Assembly: GCF_013402795.1 (NCBI RefSeq)
Contig: NZ_CP058595.1
Coordinates: 1,089,501-1,153,500 of the forward strand
DNA: 64,000 nt
Origin: Costertonia aggregata
GTDB taxonomy: Bacteria; Bacteroidota; Bacteroidia; Flavobacteriales; Flavobacteriaceae
Reading direction: 5' to 3'
Every line of letters starts with the position of its first letter. Within the stretch, counting starts at the first letter, position 1. Made by a program: the position numbers and the translations under genes. The notes beneath the pieces were generated by a model. It saw only the letters and a program-made list of their open reading frames with translations, ran no database searches and was not told the origin of the DNA. Positions 8,220 to 17,000 of this stretch are shown here, piece after piece.

Positions 8220-8275
8220 TAAAATTAGACGGATATGTAGTGTTTACGGTAGGACTTTAGTGAAATACAATTGCA
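8220..8275 (-). promoter_or_regulatory. Island box copy 4 and promoter of the superoxide dismutase gene
   Basis: On the minus strand the box (8275 to 8250) is TGCAA, 4 bp, then ATTTCACTAAAGTCCTA. After CCG and 19 bp comes TAATTTTA (8227 to 8220) as the -7. The leader to the chosen start is about 107 bases. The site lies in front of the divergent AraC-type gene, so it could also mediate autoregulation. Confidence 0.55.
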
Positions 8276-8298
8276 CGATATTCTATAAAGATAGTCCT

Positions 8299-9156
8299 AT
8301 GAGCAATATACCTGTACGAGAAATAGACAACACTAATTTTTGTGGAAAAGACGATGGTTTCAAAGTATTGGATGTTGCCAACTTTTGCGGCAAAGAGAAT
8401 TTTAAAAGCGAATTACATCGTCACGACTTCTATTTTCTGCTACTGATTTCCAAGGGTAGGGGAGCCCATACCATAGATTTTAGAGAATACGAGATAAAGG
8501 ACAATAGTTTCTATATAATGCGACCCGGACAAGTTCACCAACTTTCATTGGAAAAGGGTAGTCAAGGCTATCTCATTGAATTTGCAAATGGGTATTATTA
8601 CCCAAATGGCGATATACTTCAAAAAGCACTTCGAGACGTAAGCAAATCCAATTTTTATGATTTGGGTGAAGATGTTGCAGTATCGATTCTTGACTATATG
8701 CATAGAGTATATCAAGAATTCACGAATAGCCAAATAGGTTCAAGAGAAATAATTAATTCCAATCTTGATTCCATTTTCATTAATTTATACAGGCATTACT
8801 TGACCGAAAAACCCGATTTTGAAGTTGACCATTCCATACAATTACAGCTTGAATCGTTTCTGGACTTACTTAATACAAATCTTCGTGAAAAGAAGCGGGT
8901 CGAAGATTACGCCGAAATGCTCAATCTCTCACTTTTTCAATTGAATAGAATTACGAAGACCACGATGAACAAAACGTGTTCCGAGGTTATAGCCGACCAT
9001 ATCGTACTGGAAGCAAAAAGATATCTTTTAGGAACGAGCAATCAAATCAAAGAGATTGCCTTTGAATTGGGTTACTATGATGTTTCCTATTTTACCCGTT
9101 TCTTCAAAAAACAAACTGGGAAAACACCTGAAGAGTATCGCAACGACTTTAAGTAA
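8299..9156 (+). CDS. AraC-family transcriptional regulator with cupin sensor domain
   Basis: I choose the ATG at 8299 (285 residues); the frame opens at 8152, but its first 49 residues lie over the box 4 promoter and have no protein-like pattern. Residues about 20-110 form an AraC-type cupin domain (HRHDFYFLLLISKG, FYIMRPGQVHQL). The C-terminus has two helix-turn-helices (VEDYAEMLNLSLFQLNRI and IKEIAFELGYYDVSYFTRFFKKQTGKTP split over about 205-280). It is the obvious candidate to bind the shared 26-bp box found before six transcription units around it. The ligand is unknown. Confidence 0.85.
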   Translation: MSNIPVREIDNTNFCGKDDGFKVLDVANFCGKENFKSELHRHDFYFLLLISKGRGAHTIDFREYEIKDNSFYIMRPGQVHQLSLEKGSQGYLIEFANGYYYPNGDILQKALRDVSKSNFYDLGEDVAVSILDYMHRVYQEFTNSQIGSREIINSNLDSIFINLYRHYLTEKPDFEVDHSIQLQLESFLDLLNTNLREKKRVEDYAEMLNLSLFQLNRITKTTMNKTCSEVIADHIVLEAKRYLLGTSNQIKEIAFELGYYDVSYFTRFFKKQTGKTPEEYRNDFK

Positions 9157-9157
9157 G

Positions 9158-9212
9158 TGCTATTCAAATTAGAGATAATCCAAATACATACGAGTTTGCG
9201 TGCGTAACTTTA
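9158..9212 (+). promoter_or_regulatory. Island box copy 6 and promoter of the methyltransferase gene
   Basis: The left element is TGCTA (9158-9162), then 4 bp, then AATTAGAGATAATCCAA, which is degenerate. The predicted -7 position (21 bp after the box) holds TAACTTTA at 9205-9212, and the start codon follows 18 bp later. Spacing rather than sequence is the stronger evidence. Confidence 0.45.
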
Positions 9213-9230
9213 GCTTTCAAAATTTAGACT

Positions 9231-9872
9231 ATGGACACATCTTTTGACAAGCAGTACACCCAATTCTGGGAAGAAAGATATGGTGCATCTGAATATGCCT
9301 ATGGCAAAGAGCCCAATGTTTTTTTTAAAGAGTGCTTGGATAAACTAAGCCCTGGCAACATACTATTGCCGGCCGATGGCGAGGGAAGAAACGGTGTATA
9401 TGCAGCAACCCAAGGTTGGGAAGTAATATCCACAGACTTAAGTCGGAGTGGTAAGGAAAAAACAATGCAGTTAGCCAAAGACTTTAATGTATCTCTTGAT
9501 TATGAGGTTGGCGATATTTTGGAAATGGATTTTCCCGAAAAAAGTTTTGATGCAATCGCTTTGATATACGCCCATTTTACTGGCAATAAGGTTTCGGAAA
9601 TTCATCAAAAACTGGTCAAATTATTAAAACCTGGTGGCATCATAATTTTTGAGGCCTACAGCGAAAAGAATTTGGAATATAAAAAAGTCGACCACAAAGT
9701 TGGGGGACCAATGGATATTGATATGCTGTTTTCAAAAGATAAAATCAAAAGGGATTTTAAGGGTTTCCAAATAATTCAATTGGAGGAATTAGATGTGCAA
9801 TTGTCGGAGGGTAGCTTCCACAATGGCATTGGAAATGTTGTTCGGTTCGTTGGCAAAAAGCATTTGGATTGA
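9231..9872 (+). CDS. Class I SAM-dependent methyltransferase (TehB-like)
   Basis: 213 residues. The N-terminus FWEERYGASEYAYGKEPNVFF and the SAM motif ILLPADGEGRNGVYAA (about 44-59) resemble TehB/thiopurine-type small-molecule methyltransferases. GDILEMDFPEKSFDAIALIYAHF gives motifs II-III and LKPGGIIIFEAYS motif IV. A cytosolic enzyme probably methylating a toxic small molecule or metalloid. It sits alone after the AraC-type gene behind box copy 6 and converges with P301. Confidence 0.8.
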   Translation: MDTSFDKQYTQFWEERYGASEYAYGKEPNVFFKECLDKLSPGNILLPADGEGRNGVYAATQGWEVISTDLSRSGKEKTMQLAKDFNVSLDYEVGDILEMDFPEKSFDAIALIYAHFTGNKVSEIHQKLVKLLKPGGIIIFEAYSEKNLEYKKVDHKVGGPMDIDMLFSKDKIKRDFKGFQIIQLEELDVQLSEGSFHNGIGNVVRFVGKKHLD

Positions 9873-9929
9873 TTCTTTTTCAGGAACTAGAGCTAAGTTA
9901 AATATCCGAATAAATGGAAACAAGTACCT

Positions 9930-10835
9930 TTAAAAAGAAAGTACTTGGTCAGTAAATTGTTTAAATACATCGCTGGCAATAGCTTTGTCAAATGCCTTAG
10001 CCGTTACCAAATCATATAGTTTGGCTTTCAATAACTGCCCAAATGACTTTTTATCTAAATTTGGAATATCATTACGTAACTCATCAAATTCATCAAAAAT
10101 AATTTGCTGGCCGATTCCTAATTTGTTGACTTCTTTGAGAACTTTTGCGATAAGTGTTTTTAACTCTTCCTCTGAATCACTAATTTTAGAATAGTCGGTA
10201 ACTTTCGCTTTTCTTGCTTGTTCAATATTCAATTTTCCTTCAAGAGTAAGTTTTGCATTCGTATTTTTAGCAGCCATAACATCTACGTAGCCCCTTATTT
10301 CCAGCATTTTAGCAAAGTCAAAATCCTCATTGTAGGTATCTAAACCTATGCCGTTCCCTTCAAGAATCCACTTTATAGAATAGTATTTGCCATCAGGGTA
10401 TAATTCATATAGTTTGGAAAGTATGAGATTTAGCTTTGCTTCAGTATCAAAGTTTCCTCTTTCTTCTAAATCAACCCCATCAGGACTAATCACTGCATCT
10501 GCTATGGATAGCATTTTCAAATAAGATTTAAGGCCATCAACCTCACCCTTTAAGGCTTGAATAGTATTTTTTGTTAGTTGAGCAACATTTAATTTGAACC
10601 CAGTATTGTAACCTCGGTGTTCTTTAAAGTCGTAAGCAAAATTTATGTTTTCAGGCTCAAAGGAAGTTTTTACAAAATTGATAACTGAATTTTCCCAAGT
10701 GAGCTTTGCATCCTTTAGCTCGTTAAGTTCATCTTCGGTTCTTGAAGTTTTATATTTATCCATTAGAGACTTCCCGTCAGAAATATACTCATCAACTTCA
10801 CTTTTGAAATCTTCCCATTTGACCTTTAAAAGCAT
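9930..10835 (-). CDS. P301, recombinase-associated protein of unknown function, copy 1
   Basis: 301 residues; I recognise no domain. Residues about 10-55 are strongly charged and likely coiled-coil. Conserved with copy 2 (58838-59743) are KTSFEPE-xx-NFxYxFK-xx-RGYNTG (about 55-80), NLILSKLYELY, SIKWILEGNGI, LTLEGKxxIEQxRKA, and the C-terminal block KLGIGQQIIFDEFDELR…KKSFGQLLKxKL…FKQFTDQxLxF. More than half of all positions are identical by eye. Both copies directly follow a tyrosine recombinase gene on the same strand and share the leader. No transmembrane or catalytic metal motif is seen. A role in integration, excision or element maintenance is an inference. Confidence 0.75.
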   Translation of the reverse strand: MLLKVKWEDFKSEVDEYISDGKSLMDKYKTSRTEDELNELKDAKLTWENSVINFVKTSFEPENINFAYDFKEHRGYNTGFKLNVAQLTKNTIQALKGEVDGLKSYLKMLSIADAVISPDGVDLEERGNFDTEAKLNLILSKLYELYPDGKYYSIKWILEGNGIGLDTYNEDFDFAKMLEIRGYVDVMAAKNTNAKLTLEGKLNIEQARKAKVTDYSKISDSEEELKTLIAKVLKEVNKLGIGQQIIFDEFDELRNDIPNLDKKSFGQLLKAKLYDLVTAKAFDKAIASDVFKQFTDQVLSF

Positions 10836-10861
10836 ACCTAATATTTTAGTTTGTAAAGGTA
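10836..10861 (-). promoter_or_regulatory. Conserved leader and -7 element of P301 copy 1
   Basis: On the minus strand TACCTTTACAA (from 10861) followed by ACTAAAATATTAGGT and ATG is nearly the same as in front of P301 copy 2 (TACCTTTACAA, then GCTAAACTTTTTGCGT). TACCTTTA fits a Bacteroidota -7. Conservation of non-coding bases suggests a shared promoter or operator, so P301 can be expressed apart from the recombinase. Confidence 0.5.
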
Positions 10862-10934
10862 ATAGAATGGAAATTCAAACTGTTAAAGTTTTGTTTGAAG
10901 ATTGAAACAGTTTATAAATTCTTAATGAGTTTTA

Positions 10935-12155
10935 TTAGCCAATTTTTGATTTGAGTAGTGCCATATCATCACTAACTTTTCTCTCGACCACCCTTGCATA
11001 GATTTGAGTTGTGGACAGTTTAGTATGCCCTAATAATTTAGATACAGTCTCTATGGGTACACCATTGCTCAAAGTCACCGTAGTGGCAAAAGTATGGCGT
11101 GCCATATGAAAAGTCAGGTTTTTTTTAATACCGCATAAGTCAGCTATTTCCTTCAAATAACTATTTAGTTTTTGATTGGATAACTTGGGCAAAAGACTTG
11201 ACGTATTGTTAGTTCGATAGTGGTCCTTATATTTGTCAATTAAGACAGCAGCTTTAGGAAGTAGCGGGATTTTGAACGGTGCACCTGTTTTTACTCTTTT
11301 TCCCATAATCCAAGGGCTACCATCTATGCCTAATACAATATTATCCTCACTTAATTGTACAATGTCAACATAAGAAATACCCGTATAGCAACTAAAAACA
11401 AACAAATCTTTCACGACCATAAGACGCTCTATTGAAGAGGACAAATCTTCAATACTTAGCAATTCAAAATCGGTAAGGAAACCACGTTCCTTCTTTTCAA
11501 TTTTCATTTTAAAATTTACAAATGGGTCTCTTTCCAACCATTTCATCCGATAGGCAAGAGTAACCATTCTTCTCAAACGCTTAATATGCTTCATTGCAGT
11601 ATTATTGCCAATCTTAGATTGACCACTTTTGGGTACATACGACCGAAGAAAATCTTCAAAGCCTACAATAAAACTGTATTCGAGATTGAAAAGTGGAATG
11701 TCATTCAGTTTATATTCCTTTAGGATATATTCCATCATATACCGTTGGCTGGTCTTATATTGGCCCATCGTATTCTTATGCAATTTGTGTTGCATCTTTT
11801 CATTATAGTAGTCAACAAGATTTTGAAAGGATAAACGTGTTTTATCTTCGCCTAAAAATTTAGCTTTTACCATTTGAGAAGTAAAAGGTATTTCATCCCT
11901 CTTGAAATCTTCGTAAATCCTATAAACCTTTGATTGTACTTCGTTCAAGTATAGATTGAGAACGCGGGAATCCTTATCGGTCCCATTTGCTCTCTGCAAT
12001 TTTTCATCCCAAGTCGAAATATTGATTTTCTTTTTGAGACTGATGTTGACGCGTTTACCGTTTAAGGTAATCCGAATGTAGATATTTGCTTTGTTGTTTA
12101 CGGCACGTTTTCCATACACCCAAAACAGTATAGAGAATGTTGATGAAGTTCGCAT
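10935..12155 (-). CDS. Tyrosine recombinase / integrase, CTnDOT-like
   Basis: 406 residues with the layout of Bacteroidota conjugative-transposon integrases: an N-terminal arm-binding domain (about 1-95, ANIYIRITLNGKRVNI), a core-binding domain (about 105-215) and a C-terminal catalytic domain. Seen are HMARH (H-x-x-R), LLGHTKLSTTQIYARV with the second His and the nucleophile Tyr. The usual first Arg (TGLRYxD) is Ser here (TGISYVD), as known for IntDOT. The gene begins about 230 bp from the tRNA-Asp 3' end and P301 follows 99 bp downstream. Confidence 0.9.
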   Translation of the reverse strand: MRTSSTFSILFWVYGKRAVNNKANIYIRITLNGKRVNISLKKKINISTWDEKLQRANGTDKDSRVLNLYLNEVQSKVYRIYEDFKRDEIPFTSQMVKAKFLGEDKTRLSFQNLVDYYNEKMQHKLHKNTMGQYKTSQRYMMEYILKEYKLNDIPLFNLEYSFIVGFEDFLRSYVPKSGQSKIGNNTAMKHIKRLRRMVTLAYRMKWLERDPFVNFKMKIEKKERGFLTDFELLSIEDLSSSIERLMVVKDLFVFSCYTGISYVDIVQLSEDNIVLGIDGSPWIMGKRVKTGAPFKIPLLPKAAVLIDKYKDHYRTNNTSSLLPKLSNQKLNSYLKEIADLCGIKKNLTFHMARHTFATTVTLSNGVPIETVSKLLGHTKLSTTQIYARVVERKVSDDMALLKSKIG

Positions 12156-12327
12156 AGTTGTCGTCTTTAATGGTTAAACATTCATTGAGACGAAAGTCAA
12201 ATCAACTATATCAATATGAGTAAGTTACGTTATTCTGTCAACATAATCGCAGATAAAAAAATATGTTGACGATTTGTGACCTTTTAGATGCAAATGATAC
12301 GAAATTATATGATTGCCCTAAAAACAT

Positions 12328-12361
12328 AAAACCTTGCAAATCATAGGATTTACAAGGTTTT
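12328..12361 (-). terminator. Terminator hairpin downstream of tRNA-Asp
   Basis: Fifteen-base arms AAAACCTTGCAAATC / GATTTACAAGGTTTT with a single mismatch and a 4-base loop. On the minus strand the hairpin ends in GGTTTTATGTTTTTA. It lies 24 bp after the tRNA 3' end and could also end transcripts from the island side. Confidence 0.7.
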
Positions 12362-12385
12362 GAGGGATTTTGATTACCCATTTAG

Positions 12386-12459
12386 CGGTCTGGACGGGAC
12401 TCGAACCCGCGACCCCCTGCGTGACAGGCAGGTATTCTAACCAACTGAACTACCAGACC
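12386..12459 (-). tRNA. tRNA-Asp(GTC)
   Basis: A 74-nt cloverleaf on the minus strand: acceptor GGTCTGG pairs with CCAGACC, discriminator G; D-arm GTTCAGTTGGTTAGAAT; anticodon stem CCTGC / GCAGG around loop CTGTCAC giving GTC; T-arm GCGGG-TTCGAGT-CCCGT. No CCA is encoded. Its 3' end faces the CTnDOT-like recombinase, as at a tRNA attachment site. Confidence 0.95.
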
Positions 12460-12533
12460 ATGGCATTAAGCGTGTGCAAATATACACTGCTTATTTAATT
12501 GCGCAAACAATTTTATCTTAAATTAAAGCATCG

Positions 12534-13463
12534 CTACAAAAAATTCTGTCGCTCTACCAAGAATGTATTTAGAACCTTGGAGAAACCAGAACGAACATCA
12601 ACCCCAACATATTTAATTCTGTATTGGGCACACTTTAATTTCAAAGTGTCACAATAGATCGCAATACTTTTTTCATATTCTTGTTTAATGTTCTCGGCAT
12701 ATAAATCTATGTGCTCCCCTGTTTCTACATCCAAATAGCGTTTGGGTGTATTCGTAAAATTGAAATTATACTCCGTCTCTACATCAAGTACATGAAACAG
12801 GACTACCTCATGCTTGTTATACTTTAAATGGCGTAGCGCATCAAATAGCTTTTCATCATCGGTTGCCGTTTGAAACATATCGGTAAACAAAAAAACAAGA
12901 CTTCTACGTTTTATTTTCTCAGCGATCAAATGTAGATGTGCGTAGGTTTCGGTGATTTTTGTATCATTTCTGTTCAAACTGATTTCTGAGAGTTTGGCCA
13001 GCAGCATTTGATGATGGCGCTCACTGCCTTTTTCGGGCGCATAATAAGTATAATGGTCCGAATATACACTGAGCCCAACAGCATCCCGCTGTCGTTTTAA
13101 GATATTCATCAAAGCGGCGATAGCCAATACGCCAAAACCAATTTTATTTAGAGCATCAATACCCAAATTTTTAATTTCCGGATAGTACATCGATGCTGAA
13201 TTATCCAAAATCATATGGCATCTCAGATTGGTCTCCTCCTCATAACGCTTGGTATAGAGCTTATCGGTCTTTGCATAAAGCTTCCAATCAATATGCTTGG
13301 TACTTTCTCCGTTATTGTAAATTTTATGTTCGGCGAATTCAGCGGAAAAACCATGAAACGGACTTTTATGTATTCCACTTATAAAACCTTCAACAACTTG
13401 GTTGGCCAAAAGTTCTAAATTCTGAAAAAGGGAAGCTTTATGTAATTCGGATTGTATGTTCAC
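12534..13463 (-). CDS. DUF58 domain protein
   Basis: I start at the GTG at 13463 (309 residues, beginning NIQSELHKASLFQNLELLA), the usual family start; the ATG at 13508 would add 15 residues not typical of the family. SPFHGFSAEFAEHKIY, GESTKHIDWKLYAKTDKLYTKRYEEET and the vWA-like DNSASMYYP show DUF58. In other genomes such proteins partner MoxR ATPases and Bat/VWA proteins in envelope or stress functions. No MoxR neighbour is present here. The DNSAS motif keeps a metal-site-like pattern. Confidence 0.85.
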   Translation of the reverse strand: MNIQSELHKASLFQNLELLANQVVEGFISGIHKSPFHGFSAEFAEHKIYNNGESTKHIDWKLYAKTDKLYTKRYEEETNLRCHMILDNSASMYYPEIKNLGIDALNKIGFGVLAIAALMNILKRQRDAVGLSVYSDHYTYYAPEKGSERHHQMLLAKLSEISLNRNDTKITETYAHLHLIAEKIKRRSLVFLFTDMFQTATDDEKLFDALRHLKYNKHEVVLFHVLDVETEYNFNFTNTPKRYLDVETGEHIDLYAENIKQEYEKSIAIYCDTLKLKCAQYRIKYVGVDVRSGFSKVLNTFLVERQNFL

Positions 13464-13524
13464 ATCTCTAAGATAAGAAAAGCCTACAAGCTCCCAAAGA
13501 GTAAACAATAAAGTTCAGGGCAAT

Positions 13525-13553
13525 AAAAAATCCCATCTTAAGAGATGGGATTT
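13525..13553 (-). terminator. Intrinsic terminator of trxA
   Basis: Arms AAATCCCATCT / AGATGGGATTT with a TAAG/CTTA loop, perfect over 11 bp. On the minus strand it is followed by TTTATTG after GGGATTT, giving a T-rich tail 40 bp past the trxA stop. Confidence 0.8.
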
Positions 13554-13592
13554 AAAATTTTATAATTTCTCCAAGCTTTAGGAGTTTAGTGG

Positions 13593-13910
13593 CTACAATG
13601 CCGCATCAATAGCATCGGTATATACTTTTTTTGGGGAAACCCCTACTTGCCTGCTTACGATTTCACCATCTTTGAACACCAAGACCGTAGGTATATTACG
13701 CACTCCGTATTTTGCGGCAAATTCCTGATTGGCATCAACATCTACCTTACCTACTACCGCTTTACCTTCGTATTCATTGCTTACCTCGTCTATTACCGGG
13801 CCTACCATTCTACAAGGACCGCACCAAGCTGCCCAAAAATCCACTACTACCGGTTTATCACTTTTTAAGACTACTTCATCAAAAGTAGCGTCTGTTATTT
13901 CTAATGCCAT
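13593..13910 (-). CDS. trxA: Thioredoxin
   Basis: 105 residues with the canonical active site WCGPC at about 29-33, KVDVDANQEFAAKYGVRNIPTVLVF with the cis-Pro, and FKDGEIVSRQVG. A cytosolic disulfide reductase, full length. A TAACTTTG -7-like element lies at 13942-13935 on the minus strand about 25 bp before the start, though I found no clear -33. A strong terminator follows, so the gene seems to be a single unit. Confidence 0.95.
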   Translation of the reverse strand: MALEITDATFDEVVLKSDKPVVVDFWAAWCGPCRMVGPVIDEVSNEYEGKAVVGKVDVDANQEFAAKYGVRNIPTVLVFKDGEIVSRQVGVSPKKVYTDAIDAAL

Positions 13911-14016
13911 GATTGTTTACTTTTAAAGATTATACAAAGTTAGTCAAATATTCTGCGTATTCCTTACTACTTTTATATACGTTTTGGTTATGACCAAATT
14001 GACAAAGCCTATACCC

Positions 14017-17000
14017 TTAATTTAATTTATAGTGCACTTGGCTCTCTTCCAATCGATGCAGCAGTTCACTGGAAATCTGGACTTTTTGTTTTCTGCTGGA
14101 CAGGTTTACCTTTATTTCCTCTTCCATTTCATAAATAACGAAATTTAACGGGTGATTGCCTTTGTGCGAAACCAAGGTATCTTTTAATTGATGGATATTC
14201 TCTTCTTTCAATTCGTCTATATTCAGTTTAATGGTCAATTTCTTGGCATAGGCCTCCATCACTTCTTGAAGTAATATAAAGCTATTGAACTGCATACGTG
14301 GGTCTCCCTTTTTACCCGTATCCCTATTGACCCACCCTTCTTTTACGTACATTTTCACGTACACAAAAGAATTTATCATCAAGAAATGCCTGAATTTTAG
14401 ATACTCTTCGCCAAAAATCCGGAATTCAAAAGAATCCGTATAATCCTCCATGGTAAATAACGCCCATCCTTTTCCGTTTTTGGATATTCTATGCTGCACA
14501 TCGGTGATGACACCGGCAAAAGAAAGTTCCCGATTTACATAATGCTCCAGTTCGTTGGCGCAGGAAACGTTTGCATTGCAAAAAGCGTTGATTTCAGTCT
14601 TAAAATCATCTAACGGATGCCCGGAAATATAAATGCCGACCACTTCTTTTTCCCGTCGTAATTTTTCCATGGTACCCCACTCTTCACACGGTGGAACAAC
14701 AGGTTCGGGAATCTGTGCTTCGCTCATGCCACCGAACATATCCATCTGAGACGAATTTTGGTTTTCCTGATATTTTGCGGCAGATTTAATGACCTTTTCC
14801 AAAAAAGTAATTCCGTCGCCTTCATCGTGAAAATACTGTGCACGATGTGTGGTACCAAAAGAGTCGAACCCACCGGCAACGGCCAAGTTTTCAAAAGCTT
14901 TTTTATTGGCGGCACGCAAATCGATTCGTTTTGCCAAATCAAAGACCGATTTGAAGTTCCCATCTTTTTTTCGGTGGGCTACAATGGTTTCCACTGCGGA
15001 ACGCCCTACCCCTTTTATCGCCCCCATCCCAAAACGAACGGCACCATCTTTGTTCACGGCAAATTTATAGTACGACTCGTTCACATCGGGGCCCAATACA
15101 TCCAATCCCATACGCTTACATTCCTCCATGAAGAAAGTAACCTGTTTGATATCGTTCATATTGTTGCTAAGAACCGCAGCCATGTATTCCGCAGGGTAAT
15201 GCGCCTTCAAATATGCTGTTTGATAGGCAATGTAGGCGTAACAGGTAGAATGGCTTTTATTAAAGGCATAGGCCGCAAAAGCTTCCCAGTCCTTCCATAT
15301 TTTTTCCAAGGTTTCGGTTGGATGCCCATTGGCCGCACCACCTTCCAAAAACTGTGGCTTCATTTTTTGCAGCACCGCAAATATCTTTTTCCCCATCGCC
15401 TTACGCAACACATCGGCATCACCTTTTGAAAAGCCCGCTAATTTTTGGGAAAGCAGCATCACTTGTTCTTGGTATACCGTAATCCCATAGGTCTCCTTTA
15501 GATATTCTTCCATATCGGGCAAATCGTAGGCGATTTCTTCCCTACCATGTTTACGCGCAATGAAACTGGGTATATATTCCATAGGTCCGGGACGATATAA
15601 GGCATTCATGGCAATAAGGTCATCAAACACCGTTGGCTTGAGATCCTTCATATGTTTTTGCATTCCCGGGGATTCATATTGAAATATCCCAACTGTATCC
15701 CCCCTTTGAAAAAGCTCATAGGTCTTTTCATCATCCAAAGGAAAATCATCGGGCACCAAATCAATACTATGTTTCGCTTTTACGATTTTGACGGTATCCT
15801 TTATTAACGTCAAGGTTTTTAAACCCAAAAAATCCATCTTCAAGAGCCCTGCACTTTCAACGACCGAGTTATCGAATTGGGTCACATACAAATCGGAATC
15901 CTTGGCAGTCGCCACGGGAACAAAATTGGTAATATCATCCGGTGTTATAATTACGCCACACGCATGAATACCTGTATTCCTGACCGAACCTTCCAAGGTT
16001 CGCGCCATATTCACGGTTTGCCCTTCCAAATCATCCGTTTCGGAAATATTCAAAAGTTGGTTTACCTTTTCGTAATCCTCAGCCCTGAACTTCTTTTTTA
16101 AATCAGCATCCGATTGGCCGAAAATCTTGCCAAGCTTGGACATGGTGGGAATCAACTTTGCAATACGATCTGCATCGCCCAAAGGCAAATCTAGTACCCG
16201 AGCCGTATCACGTATAGATGATTTTGCCGCCATCGTACCGTAAGTGATGATCTGTGCTACTTGATTTGCCCCATACTTGTTGATTACATAATCCATGACC
16301 TTTCCCCTGCCCTCGTCATCAAAATCGATATCAATATCGGGCATGGATACCCTGTCCGGATTTAAGAACCGCTCAAAAAGCAGGTCATATTTTAATGGAT
16401 CGATATTGGTAATGGTCAAGCAATAGGCCACTACCGAACCAGCGGCCGAACCACGGCCTGGGCCTACCGAAACCCCCATATTTCTGGCTTCACGAATAAA
16501 ATCCTCGGTAATCAAAAAATAACCGGGATAGCCTGAATTCCTTATCGTATCCAGCTCAAAATCGATACGTTCCCTTATCTCGGGGGTAATCTCGCCGTAT
16601 CTGGCTTTTGCACCTTCATAAGTGATATGACGCAGATAGGCATTTTCACCACGTTTGCCTCCGTCAGTCTCGTCTTCAGGCACTTTAAACGCTTCCGGAA
16701 TATCAAATTTGGGCAAAAGCACGTCACGAGCCAGTTCAAAAGGCTCTATCTTATTTATTATTTCTTGAACGTTCAAGATAGCTTCAGGGATATCCTTGAA
16801 GATTTCTTTCATCTCGTCCTGAGATTTGAAATAATATTCCTGATTGGGCAGACCATATCGGTACCCGCGACCACGGCCAATGGGCGTTGCTTGTTTTTCC
16901 CCATCTTTGACGCACAAAAGAATATCATGGGCATCGGCATCATCCTTTGAACAGTAATATGTATTGTTGGTAGCGACCAATTTTACATTATGTTTGGCGG

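Larger units (their letters stand above)
1..12386. mobile_element. Integrated island, right end, at tRNA-Asp (left end outside window)
   Basis: The block is bounded on the right by an intact tRNA-Asp whose 3' end points into it. A tyrosine recombinase starts about 230 bp inside and reads away from the tRNA. The left edge carries a fragment resembling RteC, a regulator typical of Bacteroidota conjugative transposons. Cargo is stress and efflux genes sharing a promoter box. I saw no second copy of the tRNA-Asp 3' end in the window, so the left boundary must lie before position 1 if the island model is right. Boundaries are inferred. Confidence 0.5.

Noticed and set aside
8152-8298. 49-codon extension of the AraC-type gene
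   Set aside because: It covers the box 4 promoter of the divergent gene and shows no domain pattern. The ATG at 8299 gives the standard family start.
9924-9950. CAAGTAC / GTACTTG hairpin at the P301 copy 1 stop
   Set aside because: Only 7-bp arms, a 13-base loop and no T-tract; it overlaps coding sequence, so I do not call it a terminator.
14758-15429. 223-codon plus-strand frame opposite dnaE
   Set aside because: It is a shadow of the dnaE coding strand. The composition is Cys/His/Phe-rich without domain pattern, and dnaE is clearly real.
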